From positions 124,001-188,000 of the forward strand of contig NZ_JANDBD010000001.1 in NCBI RefSeq assembly GCF_024320865.1: 64,000 bases of DNA, read 5' to 3'. Below the pieces are notes generated by a model. The model saw nothing but the letters and a program-made list of their open reading frames with translations. It ran no database searches and was not told where the DNA came from. This DNA is from Mycolicibacterium arenosum. Its GTDB lineage: Bacteria > Actinomycetota > Actinomycetes > Mycobacteriales > Mycobacteriaceae. Below, piece by piece: positions 8,347 to 18,402 of this stretch. The position numbers were made by a program, and so were the translations under genes. How positions within the stretch are numbered: position 1 is the stretch's first letter; the number at the start of each line of letters is the position of its first letter.

Positions 8347-9036
8347 CGCGGACTTGACCGCGGACGCCGTCACCGCGAGGTTCATCTCGGCTAGCGACGG
8401 CTGGGTCGCGGGCGCGCGCAGCTGCGACGGCGCCGGATGACGCTCGGCAACCCAACTGCCGCTTGATATCTCGGTCGCCCTGGCGTGTACCCAGCGCCAC
8501 CCGCGGTCGTTCAGGCTCAACAGCGCGCCCAGGCCGTCGACCGCGTGCAGCAGTGTCACGACGCCCGCCGTCTGAGGGGTGGGCGTCGTCCCGTCGAACA
8601 GCGCCGCCAGCAGATCCGCGCGGGCCGTCCCGACGCGCTCGCGGGACGTGAACGGAAACGCGTAGGTCTGGCTGAACCGCTTCGTGGACAACGGAATCCG
8701 GTGGATCTGCCCCACCAGTTCGAGGTGCCGGGTCACTCGGCCGGTCGTATCCCTGCGCAGCTTCGACACCGCTGCCGCCGGAGTCAGCGGCCGTTGCCGC
8801 AGCAGGTCGAACGCCGGCTCGAGAAGCGGATTCAGCGGCTCGGCGCCCGCAAGGGCCACCAACCGGCCCGCCTCGATCGGCTCGCCGGGCACCGAAGGCC
8901 GGATCCGGCACGCATACGCGAGGTCGAGCAGCACCGCTCCGGCCAGCACCCGCTCACACCGGTCGCGCTCCAGGGACGGTTGCGCCGAGGCGTTGTCCAG
9001 CAGGAGCAGCAGCACGTCCTCGGCGATCATCGCCAT
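8338..9036 (-). CDS. GPP34 (GOLPH3/Vps74)-family protein
   Basis: This 232-aa protein has the family's opening pattern ...IAEDVLLLLLD, followed by RVLAGAVLLDLAYACRI, then LRRDTTGRVTRHLELVG and WxxERVG-like helices. GPP34 proteins bind phosphoinositides in eukaryotes. Actinobacterial members are common but their role is unsettled; a membrane-lipid association is inference. It begins at ATG 9036 and is separated from greA by 28 bp on the same strand, so it could be read from the greA transcript. Confidence 0.75.
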   Translation of the reverse strand: MAMIAEDVLLLLLDNASAQPSLERDRCERVLAGAVLLDLAYACRIRPSVPGEPIEAGRLVALAGAEPLNPLLEPAFDLLRQRPLTPAAAVSKLRRDTTGRVTRHLELVGQIHRIPLSTKRFSQTYAFPFTSRERVGTARADLLAALFDGTTPTPQTAGVVTLLHAVDGLGALLSLNDRGWRWVHARATEISSGSWVAERHPAPSQLRAPATQPSLAEMNLAVTASAVKSALT

Positions 9037-9064
9037 GAGCGGACCGTAACCGCCGTTCGCCGGG

Positions 9065-9559
9065 TCAGGAGTGGTACGGCTCCGCGCTGACGAGGGTCAC
9101 CTTCATGGTGTTGCCGCTCGGCACGGTGTACTCCCGCGTCTCGCCGACCTTCGCGTCCAGCAGGGCGCTGCCCAGCGGGGAGTTGGGCGAGTAGACCTCG
9201 AGCTTGCCGTCGCTGACGCCCTCCTGACGGGTGGCGATCAGGAACGTCTCGGCGTCCTTCTCGTCGCCGTTGAAGTACACCTTCACGACGGAACCGGGAA
9301 GTGCGACGCCGGACTGCTTGGGGGCCTCACCCACCTGGGCGTTGTTCAGCAGCTCCTGCAGCTGGCGGATGCGCGCCTCCTGCTGGCCCTGATCCTCGCG
9401 CGCCTGGTGGTAGCCGCCGTTCTCGCGGAGGTCACCCTCCTCGCGGCGGTCGTTGATCTCGGCGGCGATCACCGGGCGGTTGGCGATCAACCCGTCCAGT
9501 TCGGTCTGCAGCTTGTCGAAAGCGTCCTGGGTCAGCCAGGTCACCTGGGTGTCCGTCAT
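9065..9559 (-). CDS. greA: Transcription elongation factor GreA
   Basis: This 164-aa factor stimulates RNA polymerase to cleave backtracked transcripts. The N-terminal coiled coil contains the tip acidic region in [18 protein letters not shown]. The C-terminal FKBP-like domain includes [14 protein letters not shown] and ends [19 protein letters not shown]. The length equals that expected for mycobacterial GreA (Rv1080c). The start at 9559 is ATG. A strong hairpin lies about 100 nt upstream, at 9659-9684. Confidence 0.95.
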   Translation of the reverse strand: MTDTQVTWLTQDAFDKLQTELDGLIANRPVIAAEINDRREEGDLRENGGYHQAREDQGQQEARIRQLQELLNNAQVGEAPKQSGVALPGSVVKVYFNGDEKDAETFLIATRQEGVSDGKLEVYSPNSPLGSALLDAKVGETREYTVPSGNTMKVTLVSAEPYHS

Positions 9560-9658
9560 CTCGTCGCGCTCCTGTCGTCGTCGTCGGCGCTTCTCGCGTG
9601 GGAAGAGTCCTGTTCATTGCCGCGATCGCCAGCGCTCACAGGCGCGCAAAAGCAGCAA

Positions 9659-9684
9659 TACACGGCTCCCCTGGGAACCGTGTA
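9659..9684 (-). terminator. Hairpin in the DUF4307-greA intergenic region
   Basis: Two 12-nt arms (9659-9670 and 9673-9684) are complementary except at one position, with a 2-nt spacer. Read on the minus strand the hairpin is followed by ATTGCTGCTTTT, a loose U-rich stretch. It lies between the DUF4307 stop and the greA start, so it can act as a terminator for the upstream gene or an attenuator in the greA leader. Confidence 0.55.
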
Positions 9685-9770
9685 CTCGGCGATACTACCA
9701 CCGCGGCGTCGACGGGTTTTCACGTATTCGCAGCTCGGCGTTCGTCCAACGGTGTCCGAGGGTCGCGTGT

Positions 9771-10193
9771 TCAGCCCGCCCGCAGGTAGCCGGGGACGTC
9801 GGTTCCGCAACCGTAGACGTCGCCGACCACGGGGGGCCGACTGGTTCTCACCACCGTCGTGACCTGCACGGTCGACTGATCGGACGGCGGCACCAGGAAC
9901 TCCCGGCGGCCGGCCTCGCTACCGTCCAGCGACCGGGCGCGGACGATGCACACGACGGGCCGGGTCGGGTCGTCGCGGGTGACGGCGATGGTGACCTCGA
10001 CGGTGCTGGCGTCGATCAGCCGGTAGCCGCTCAGCTCGCCCTTGACGTCGGCGGTTCCGAGGCGCTGGAACCCGACGAGCGCGACGCCCACCCCGGCCGC
10101 GACAATCAACACGGTCAGCCCCGCGGCGATGCGGCGGCGGGTGCGGCGTGACAGCGGCTGCCGTCCGTAGCGGGCGGCGGGACGCTCGATCAT
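9771..10193 (-). CDS. DUF4307 membrane-anchored protein (Rv1081c-like)
   Basis: This 140-aa protein has a basic N-terminus ([14 protein letters not shown]), one membrane helix at about residues 26-48 ([20 protein letters not shown]), and an exported domain of about 90 residues. The exported part contains [24 protein letters not shown], the DUF4307 core. It corresponds in position and layout to Rv1081c. No function is known. It diverges from mca. Confidence 0.8.
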   Translation of the reverse strand: MIERPAARYGRQPLSRRTRRRIAAGLTVLIVAAGVGVALVGFQRLGTADVKGELSGYRLIDASTVEVTIAVTRDDPTRPVVCIVRARSLDGSEAGRREFLVPPSDQSTVQVTTVVRTSRPPVVGDVYGCGTDVPGYLRAG

Positions 10194-10200
10194 CGGTCCC

Positions 10201-10247
10201 CTCGGGTAGGTCGATCCACTGAGACTGGAACTATAGGACTACCCGAG
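10201..10247. promoter_or_regulatory. Inverted repeat in the DUF4307/mca divergent region
   Basis: CTCGGGTAG (10201-10209) and CTACCCGAG (10239-10247) are perfect inverted repeats with a 29-bp spacer. They lie in the 102-bp region between two divergent start codons. They could be a looped operator or a cruciform; no cognate regulator is evident. Confidence 0.3.
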
Positions 10248-10295
10248 ACTGTTGTAACCGACCGACGAGTCCCGACGAGTGAAGCGAAGGCACCA

Positions 10296-11162
10296 GTGAG
10301 CGAACTGCGGTTGATGGCGGTACACGCCCACCCCGACGATGAGTCGAGCAAGGGCGCGGCGACCATGGCCCGCTACGCCGACGAGGGCGTCGAGGTGCTC
10401 GTCGTGACGCTGACCGGCGGCGAGCGCGGCGACATCCTCAACCCCGCCATGGACCTGCCCGAGGTGCACGGACGGATCCACGAGATTCGCATCGACGAGA
10501 TGGCGAGGGCCGCGGAGATCCTCGGCGTCCGGCAGCACTGGCTCGGCTTCGTGGACTCCGGTCTGCCCGAAGGCGATCCGCCGCCACCGCTGCCCGAGGG
10601 GTGCTTCGCGCTCGTCCCGCTCGAGGAGTCCACCGAGGCCCTGGTGCGGGTCGTGCGTGACTTCAAGCCGCACGTCATGACCACGTACGACGAGAACGGC
10701 GGCTATCCGCACCCCGACCACATCCGGTGCCACCAGGTGTCGATGGCGGCGTACGAGGCCGCGGGGGACTATCGCCTCTTCCCGGACGCGGGCGAGCCGT
10801 GGAACGTCTCGAAGGTGTACTACAACCACGGATTCCTGCGGCAGCGCATGCAGATCCTGCAGGACGAGTTCGCCAAGAACGGCCAGGAGGGCCCGTTCGC
10901 GAAGTGGTTGGAGAACTGGGCCGCCGACGACGACGTCCTCCTCAAGCGCGTCACCACCAAGATCGAGTGCGCGAAGTACTTCCAGCAACGCGACGACGCC
11001 CTGCTCGCGCACGCCACGCAGATCGACCCCAAGAGCTTCTTCTTCACCACGCCGATGGAGTGGCAGCAGCGCCTCTGGCCGACTGAGGAGTTCGAGCTGG
11101 CGCGCTCGCGGGTGCCCGTGACCCTGCCCGAGGACGACCTGTTCGCCGGAGTGCAGCCGTGA
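10296..11162 (+). CDS. mca: Mycothiol S-conjugate amidase
   Basis: This 288-aa zinc amidase cleaves mycothiol S-conjugates, releasing mercapturic acids for export. It belongs to the PIG-L/LmbE family. The metal-binding motif HAHPDDES is at about residues 11-18 and the second metal-ligand segment is GGYPHPDH at about residues 137-144. The size equals that of M. tuberculosis Mca (Rv1082), and the closely related MshB lacks this C-terminal half. GTG 10296 is the start. The stop overlaps the start of the next gene (GTGA), indicating translational coupling. Confidence 0.95.
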   Translation: MSELRLMAVHAHPDDESSKGAATMARYADEGVEVLVVTLTGGERGDILNPAMDLPEVHGRIHEIRIDEMARAAEILGVRQHWLGFVDSGLPEGDPPPPLPEGCFALVPLEESTEALVRVVRDFKPHVMTTYDENGGYPHPDHIRCHQVSMAAYEAAGDYRLFPDAGEPWNVSKVYYNHGFLRQRMQILQDEFAKNGQEGPFAKWLENWAADDDVLLKRVTTKIECAKYFQQRDDALLAHATQIDPKSFFFTTPMEWQQRLWPTEEFELARSRVPVTLPEDDLFAGVQP

Positions 11163-11393
11163 CCGACACTCTGCTCGCCGTCGTGCAGCTGCTCGCCGAG
11201 GACCCGCCGAAGAACACCGGTCCCGAGTTCGGCAAGGCGAGCCCGCTGGGGCTGCTCGTCGTCGTACTGCTGATGATCGGCACGTTCCTGCTGGTGTGGT
11301 CGATGAACCGGCAGCTCAAGAAGCTGCCCGAATCCTTCGACGAAACCCACCCCGAGCCGGATCAGGCCGCCGACGACGGCACGGTCGGCGACG

Positions 11394-11410
<17 letters not shown>
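11159..11410 (+). CDS. Small single-pass membrane protein (Rv1083-like)
   Basis: This 83-aa protein has one clear membrane helix ([20 protein letters not shown], residues about 30-49), a short basic segment [10 protein letters not shown] and an acidic tail. It overlaps mca by 4 bp (GTGA) and the downstream DUF255 gene by 17 bp, so all three are one translationally coupled operon. The same trio is known from mycobacteria (Rv1082-Rv1084). A role linked to mycothiol metabolism is inference from position. Confidence 0.8.
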
Positions 11411-13388
<1,978 letters not shown>

Positions 13389-13398
13389 CGTGCGGCTC

Positions 13399-13770
13399 AT
13401 GTCGACGCCGGAAGACAATGCCAACACCGTCAAGCGGTACCTCGAGCTGGCCGCGCAGGGCCGGGCCGACGACGTCGCCGCGCTCTACGCGGACGACGCC
13501 ACCGTGGAGGATCCCGTCGGCGGCGAGATCCACATCGGCCGGGAGGCCATCCGCGGGTTCTACGGCGCGCTGCCGACCACGGGTGCCGAGGCCGAGATCT
13601 TCACGCTGCGCACCCTCGGCCACGAGGCCGCGTTCTTCTGGGCGCTCACCATCGATCTCGGCGAGAACAAGATGCGCATCGAGATCATCAGCGTGATGAC
13701 GTTCACCGGCGACGGGCAGATCGCGACGATGAAGGCCTACTGGACCCCCGAGAACGTCACGCAGCTGTAG
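13399..13770 (+). CDS. Ketosteroid-isomerase-like NTF2-fold protein
   Basis: This 123-aa protein closely resembles bacterial delta5-3-ketosteroid isomerases. From ATG 13399, Tyr14 (in KRYLELAAQG) and Asp38 (in YADDATVEDPVGG) fall at the numbering of the catalytic Tyr14 and Asp38 of the Comamonas enzyme. The C-terminal strand pair MTFTGDGQI...MKAYWTPENV also aligns. The third key residue, the oxyanion Asp99/103 in an IDxxRF context, is Ser here (IISVMTF, Ser98). The enzyme may be a weakened or altered isomerase, or a steroid-binding protein. ATG was preferred over GTG 13390 because of the upstream -10 and the numbering match. Confidence 0.8.
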   Translation: MSTPEDNANTVKRYLELAAQGRADDVAALYADDATVEDPVGGEIHIGREAIRGFYGALPTTGAEAEIFTLRTLGHEAAFFWALTIDLGENKMRIEIISVMTFTGDGQIATMKAYWTPENVTQL

Positions 13771-13778
13771 CGAAATCC

Positions 13779-14534
13779 CTAGTAGAAGACCGCGAACCAC
13801 ATCGCGATGTAGTGGCAGATCGCGGCGACCGCGGTGCATGCGTGGAAGAACTCGTGGTGGCCGAAGGTCGTGGGCCACGGGTTGGGCCACTTGAGCGCGT
13901 AGAGCACACCGCCGATGCTGTACAGCGCGCCGCCGACGATCAGCAGCACCAGGGCCGCCACGCCCGCGCCGTCCATGATCGGCACCAGGAACCACGCTGC
14001 AACCCAGCCGAGCGCGATGTACAGCGGGACGCCGATCCAGCTGGGTGAGGACGGCCAGAACATCTTGAGCAGCACGCCCGCGAAGGCAGCGCTCCAGACG
14101 ATGGCCAGCAGCAGCACGCCCTGATCGGACGGCAGGGCGAGGACTGCGAACGGCGTGTAACTGCCCGCGATGAACAGGAAGATCATCGAGTGGTCCGCGC
14201 GCTTCATCCACTTGCGCGCGTTGGGGTTCGTCCACTGCACGCGGTGATACGTGCCGCTGACGGCGAACATCGCGACGATCGTGAACGTGTACAGCAGTGT
14301 CGCCAGCCCGGCGCGGGTTCCCGCCAGCGACCACGACACCGACACCAGCGCGGCGCCCGCGATGAACGCCACGACGGCGGAGTACACGTGAATCCAGCCG
14401 CGCGCCCGCGGCTTTCCGAGGAACTGCGCGACGCCGTCGACGACGGCCTCGGGGAAGTCCTCTGCGCCGTAGGCTCGGGGCGGCGGCTGCTGAGCTTCGT
14501 CGGCCGCTTCCACCTCGGTGTCGAACTTGGGCAC
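13779..14534 (-). CDS. Hemolysin-III/adiponectin-receptor-like membrane protein
   Basis: This seven-helix membrane protein of the HlyIII/PAQR family corresponds to Rv1085c. [31 protein letters not shown] sequence provides the conserved Ser/His and Asp positions, and the C-terminal [17 protein letters not shown] gives the last two His ligands of the presumed zinc site. I place the start at GTG 14534 because GGAGG lies 5 nt upstream; an upstream start at 14564 is possible. PAQR-fold proteins are often ceramidase-like hydrolases, and direct haemolysis is not implied. Confidence 0.85.
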   Translation of the reverse strand: MPKFDTEVEAADEAQQPPPRAYGAEDFPEAVVDGVAQFLGKPRARGWIHVYSAVVAFIAGAALVSVSWSLAGTRAGLATLLYTFTIVAMFAVSGTYHRVQWTNPNARKWMKRADHSMIFLFIAGSYTPFAVLALPSDQGVLLLAIVWSAAFAGVLLKMFWPSSPSWIGVPLYIALGWVAAWFLVPIMDGAGVAALVLLIVGGALYSIGGVLYALKWPNPWPTTFGHHEFFHACTAVAAICHYIAMWFAVFY

Positions 14535-14591
14535 CGTCACCTCCACTAACCGGCATGGGGACATGCCCTCACAACAGTAGTCTGGATTTTT

Positions 14592-15386
14592 GTGGAACTC
14601 ATTCCCCCGCGGCTCAAGGAACCGGCCTACCGGCTCTACGAGATGCGACTGCGGCAGGAGCTCGCGCAGGCCAAGGACGAGCTACCTCGTCATATCGCCG
14701 TGCTGTGCGACGGCAACCGGCGCTGGGCGCGTGACGAGGGACACGACGACGTCAGTTACGGCTACCTCATGGGCGCGGCGAAAATCGCCGAGATGCTGCG
14801 CTGGTGCCAGGAGACCGGCGTGCAGATGGCGACGGTCTACCTGCTGTCCACCGAGAACCTGCAGCGCGACCCCGCCGAACTCGAACCGCTCATCCAGATC
14901 ATCACCGACGTCGTCGAGGAGATCTGCGCGCCCGTCAACCGCTGGAGTGTGCGCACCGTCGGCGATCTCGGGCTGCTCGGCGACGAGACCGCGCAACGGC
15001 TTCGGGACGCCGTCGACGGCACCGTGAACACGGCCTCGGGCTCCTTCCACGTCAACGTGGCCGTGGGCTACGGCGGACGCCAGGAGATCGTCGACGCGGT
15101 CCGCGCCCTGCTGAGCAAGGAGCTCGCCAACGGCGCGACGGCGGAGCAGCTCGTCGAGGCCGTCACCGTGGAGGGCATCTCCGAGAACCTGTACACGTCG
15201 GGCCAGCCGGATCCGGATCTCGTCATCAGGACGTCGGGGGAGCAGCGGCTGTCGGGCTTCCTGCTGTGGCAGAGCGCGTATTCGGAGATGTGGTTCACCG
15301 AGGCGCACTGGCCGGCGTTCCGGCGCGTCGACTTCCTGCGTGCGCTGCGCGACTACACGCTGCGGCATCGCCGCTACGGCCTGTAG
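14592..15386 (+). CDS. Short-chain Z-isoprenyl diphosphate synthase (Rv1086-like)
   Basis: This 264-aa cis-prenyltransferase starts at GTG 14592. The catalytic Asp is in [14 protein letters not shown], and the IPP-binding region is [29 protein letters not shown]. It closely matches Rv1086, the Z-farnesyl diphosphate synthase that supplies omega,E,Z-FPP for decaprenyl phosphate synthesis, rather than the long-chain UppS. It feeds arabinogalactan and LAM assembly at the membrane. It diverges from the HlyIII gene. Confidence 0.92.
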   Translation: MELIPPRLKEPAYRLYEMRLRQELAQAKDELPRHIAVLCDGNRRWARDEGHDDVSYGYLMGAAKIAEMLRWCQETGVQMATVYLLSTENLQRDPAELEPLIQIITDVVEEICAPVNRWSVRTVGDLGLLGDETAQRLRDAVDGTVNTASGSFHVNVAVGYGGRQEIVDAVRALLSKELANGATAEQLVEAVTVEGISENLYTSGQPDPDLVIRTSGEQRLSGFLLWQSAYSEMWFTEAHWPAFRRVDFLRALRDYTLRHRRYGL

Positions 15387-15443
15387 CTCCGGCGGGCGGG
15401 AGCGAAGCGACCGGGGGACCAATCTCCGTGCGACACTGATCCC

Positions 15444-16796
15444 ATGGCTGCGATGTCCGCAGTGGTGTTCGGTCTGAGCTGGTGGCTCGGGCTGTACCTG
15501 CTGGCGCGCGACCCCCGTAAACCGGTCCTCGTCCTCGCCGCCCTCGGACTGACCGGCTTCGCCGTCGTCGTCGCCCTCGACGCGCTTCGCACCACCGGCG
15601 GCGTGTACACCGAGCTGCTGAGTCGGCTCGAGGTCTATCTGGTGATCGTGCCGGGCGTCGCGTGGTTCGCCGTGCTGCTGGAGATGTCGCGGCCCAGCGA
15701 CACGTGGCGCAGTCGCCTCGGTGAGATCGTGGCGATCGGCGCGGTGGCGGGCGGCGCCTTCGTCGGTGCGACGCTGGCGGGCACGGTGAGCGGCCCGCTG
15801 CGGCTGGGGCACTGGGTGATGTTCTGCGTCATTTCGGTTGCAACGCTGGCCGCGATGGTCGTCGCAGCGCGGCGACAACGCAGGCCGCGGCGGGTGCTCC
15901 GGGTCGCCGTCGTCGCGACGCTGTTCTTCGCGCTCGGCAACGCGATCCTGGTGATCCCGCTCGGGCTTGTGCCCAGTTGGCTGGCCCTCGCCTCGACCGG
16001 TATCGACGTGCTGCTGCTGGGCGTCGCCGTGGCGCTGTGGGATGCGTTCGACGAGGGGCAGGCATTGCGGGCGGACATGCTGCGGTCGTTCATCGGCACC
16101 GTCGTGGTCGCCACGCTGTTCGGTGGGCAGGCACTGATCGGGTTGGCGGTCACCGACGCGCACACCGCCCTGTCCGTGCTGCTGTTCACCAGCCTGGCCA
16201 TCGCGATCTCGATCAACGTGCTCGCCGACCCGCTGGCGGGGGTGCTCGACCGGCTGGCGTTCTCTCAGTCACCGGACCTGCGCGCCGACCGCGCGGCGCT
16301 GCGCGACGCCGAGGCCGCGCTGCCGCTGCGGTCGGCGGGCCCGCTCGACGACGTCAGCGACGAGACCTTCGTCCGGCTGACGCGCCGCGCGCTCGGGCAC
16401 TACGGCGATCTGTCGAAGCTCGTCGCGAGTCCGTTGACCGCGCTCCCCGCCGTCGACGAGCGACTCGCCGCGCGGGGCGCGCCGGACCAGCCGCTGGAAC
16501 GCGCGAACGAACTGAAGGCGCTGCTCGCCGATCGGATCGCCGCGTTGAAGCCGCGCGACGGCGGCGACTTCGGCACCACCGAGCAGTGGCGCCACTACAA
16601 CTCGCTGTACTTCCCGTACGTCGTCGGCGTCCGCGCGTACGCGCAGAACGCGACCGCCGCCGGCCTCGACCCGGTGGCCCGGCAGGCGTGGCAGTGGTTC
16701 GTCACCGAGGTGCCGCAGCGGTCGCTGCACAACTGGCAGAACGCCGCGGCGCGGGTCATCGCAGCGGACCTGCGTGGCGGGCTGGTCACCGTCTGA
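15444..16796 (+). CDS. Polytopic membrane protein with soluble C-terminal domain
   Basis: This 450-aa protein has about eight hydrophobic helices in the first ~270 residues, arranged like the histidine-kinase N-terminal 7TM sensors. A soluble ~170-residue C-terminus follows. It includes LTRRALGHYGDLSKLVASPL and ends with PQRSLHNWQNAAARVIAADLR, but has no His-kinase or other catalytic motif. A sensor-like role is inference. A GACACT hexamer ends 6 nt before ATG 15444, suggesting leaderless transcription. The downstream three-paralogue array is on the same strand, 111 bp away. Confidence 0.65.
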   Translation: MAAMSAVVFGLSWWLGLYLLARDPRKPVLVLAALGLTGFAVVVALDALRTTGGVYTELLSRLEVYLVIVPGVAWFAVLLEMSRPSDTWRSRLGEIVAIGAVAGGAFVGATLAGTVSGPLRLGHWVMFCVISVATLAAMVVAARRQRRPRRVLRVAVVATLFFALGNAILVIPLGLVPSWLALASTGIDVLLLGVAVALWDAFDEGQALRADMLRSFIGTVVVATLFGGQALIGLAVTDAHTALSVLLFTSLAIAISINVLADPLAGVLDRLAFSQSPDLRADRAALRDAEAALPLRSAGPLDDVSDETFVRLTRRALGHYGDLSKLVASPLTALPAVDERLAARGAPDQPLERANELKALLADRIAALKPRDGGDFGTTEQWRHYNSLYFPYVVGVRAYAQNATAAGLDPVARQAWQWFVTEVPQRSLHNWQNAAARVIAADLRGGLVTV

Positions 16797-16907
16797 CCTG
16801 CGACTGGCAGTGTTTGGCAGCGTTCTGCGTTCATCTGGCAGTGGATTCCGAGCAGTGTCGGAGGTGTTCGAAGACCGCTCACAGTCCTCAACGACGAGGA
16901 GTCCCCG

Positions 16908-17315
16908 ATGACCGCCATCGCCACCCCACCACTGCGCAGGAGTTCCGACTCGCTGCTGCGATTCGCGATGCGCGCCGACGCCACCCTGTGCGCGGGCGTC
17001 GGTCTACTGATCGCCTTCACGGCCGACCCGCTGTCGCGGCTGTCCGGGCTGTCGCCGACGTCCGAGTGGATCGCGGGGGCCGCGCTGGTGGCGTACGGCG
17101 CCGCCCTGTACGCGCTCGCCGGAGCGCCGGGGGTGCGCCGGGTCGGCATCGTCGTCGTCCTCGTGAACGTGGTGTTCGCCGCTGCCGTGGTGGTTGCGGT
17201 CGTCGCGGCGGTGCTGCCGCTGACCGGGGCGGGCGTCGCGATGATGCTCGCGACCGCGGCCGCCACGCTCGGCTTCGCCCACCTTCAGTACCTCGGAGTG
17301 CGCCGTCTGGCGTGA
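16908..17315 (+). CDS. Small four-helix membrane protein, paralogue 1 of 3
   Basis: This 135-aa protein starts at ATG 16908, with GACGAGGAG as RBS. The common family pattern is a basic head (SLLRFAMRADA), four hydrophobic helices and a short basic tail ending GVRRLA. It has no polar catalytic motif. It is the first of three tandem homologues up to 18219, which share LLR(F/N)A(M/I)R(A/L)DA near the N-terminus and QYxGxRR(L/I) at the C-terminus. Confidence 0.75.
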   Translation: MTAIATPPLRRSSDSLLRFAMRADATLCAGVGLLIAFTADPLSRLSGLSPTSEWIAGAALVAYGAALYALAGAPGVRRVGIVVVLVNVVFAAAVVVAVVAAVLPLTGAGVAMMLATAAATLGFAHLQYLGVRRLA

Positions 17316-17395
17316 CTCCCTCCGCCCGGTGCGGTGGGCGCGTCGACCCGAGAGGTTAGGTCCTCACGCCCCCGCACCGGTTCTCCTCACCCACG

Positions 17396-17815
17396 ATGAA
17401 AGGAACACCGATGACCGCCACCACCGCCAACGTCGTCACCGCGAGGGACTCGTTGCTACGCAACGCCATCCGCGCCGACGCCGTCATCAGCGGATTGACT
17501 GGGCTCGCTGGACTCGCCTTTGCGCGAAACATAGCCGAGATCTCCGGTACCACAGCAGCATTCGAGTTCATCGTGTCCGCATCCTTCGTCGTGATCGGCG
17601 CGGTGTTCCTCGGACTTTCGATGCGGGCCTCGGTGCGCTCAGCCGGCAGGGTCCTCGCGATCGGCAACCTGATATTCGCCGTCGTTGCGATCGTTTTCGT
17701 GCTCATCAAGGTGTTTCCCCTCACCACGACGGGTGTCGTGCTGACGATCGGCACCGCGGCCTACACAGCGGTGATCGGCGTCGTGCAGTACATCGGCTTG
17801 CGCCGTATCGGATGA
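17396..17815 (+). CDS. Small four-helix membrane protein, paralogue 2 of 3
   Basis: This is a 139-aa homologue of the neighbouring genes, with the head DSLLRNAIRADAVISG, four membrane helices and the tail VVQYIGLRRIG. The RBS AAAGGAAC precedes ATG 17396. Its stop overlaps the start of paralogue 3 (ATGA at 17812-17815). It is less GC-biased in places than its neighbours (for example GCGAAACATAGCC), which could mark an older divergence. Confidence 0.75.
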   Translation: MKGTPMTATTANVVTARDSLLRNAIRADAVISGLTGLAGLAFARNIAEISGTTAAFEFIVSASFVVIGAVFLGLSMRASVRSAGRVLAIGNLIFAVVAIVFVLIKVFPLTTTGVVLTIGTAAYTAVIGVVQYIGLRRIG

Positions 17816-18219
17816 GCTCCGTGACCGCCACTCTCACCCGCACGCCCTCTCGCCTGCTGCGCTTCGCGATGCGACTCGACGCCGGCCTGGTCGGCCTGGT
17901 GGGCATCCCGTTCGTCGCCTTGGCCGGGCAGCTCGAAGCGCTGACGGGGGTGCCACGGGCCTGGGATCTGGGCTTCGGAATCGTCTTCCTCGTCTACTGC
18001 GCGGTGTTCTATCCGCTCGCCGGTCGCGCGAACGTCCGTCCCGGCGGCGTCGCCATCGTCGTGGCCAACGCGCTCTTCACCGTGCTCTTCCTCGGGTTGG
18101 CCGCCGCGAGCGGATGGCCGCTGACGAGTTGGGGTTACGCGCTGCTGATCGCCGGGGCCGGCTACACCGCCGTGATCGGCGCCGTTCAGTACGCGGGACT
18201 GCGACGCATAACGGTCTGA
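17812..18219 (+). CDS. Small four-helix membrane protein, paralogue 3 of 3
   Basis: This 135-aa homologue begins MSSVTATLTRTPSRLLRFAMRLDA and ends VQYAGLRRITV. ATG 17812 overlaps the stop of paralogue 2 by 4 bp, so the two are translationally coupled. The same frame stays open far upstream, but that extension lies over paralogue 2 and lacks any family similarity, so I reject it. Function is unknown. Confidence 0.75.
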   Translation: MSSVTATLTRTPSRLLRFAMRLDAGLVGLVGIPFVALAGQLEALTGVPRAWDLGFGIVFLVYCAVFYPLAGRANVRPGGVAIVVANALFTVLFLGLAAASGWPLTSWGYALLIAGAGYTAVIGAVQYAGLRRITV

Positions 18220-18402
18220 CGTCCGATCGGCGCCGCCTGGTTCGGCGGGTCGCTCAGCGGGAATCCCGCCCGCCGTGACCAACCCGCTGCGTACCCCGTT
18301 CTCGACCACCGCGCGGCGTCCGCCGAATAACATGGCGGCGACGGCGACGCGCCGCAGGCGGAGAGGTTACCGGGTGCCGGTGCAGGTGATGGGCGGGATC
18401 CG

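Noticed and set aside
17329..17811. Upstream extension of the third four-helix paralogue
   Set aside because: It overlaps paralogue 2 completely and has a shadow-type Arg/Asp/His composition.
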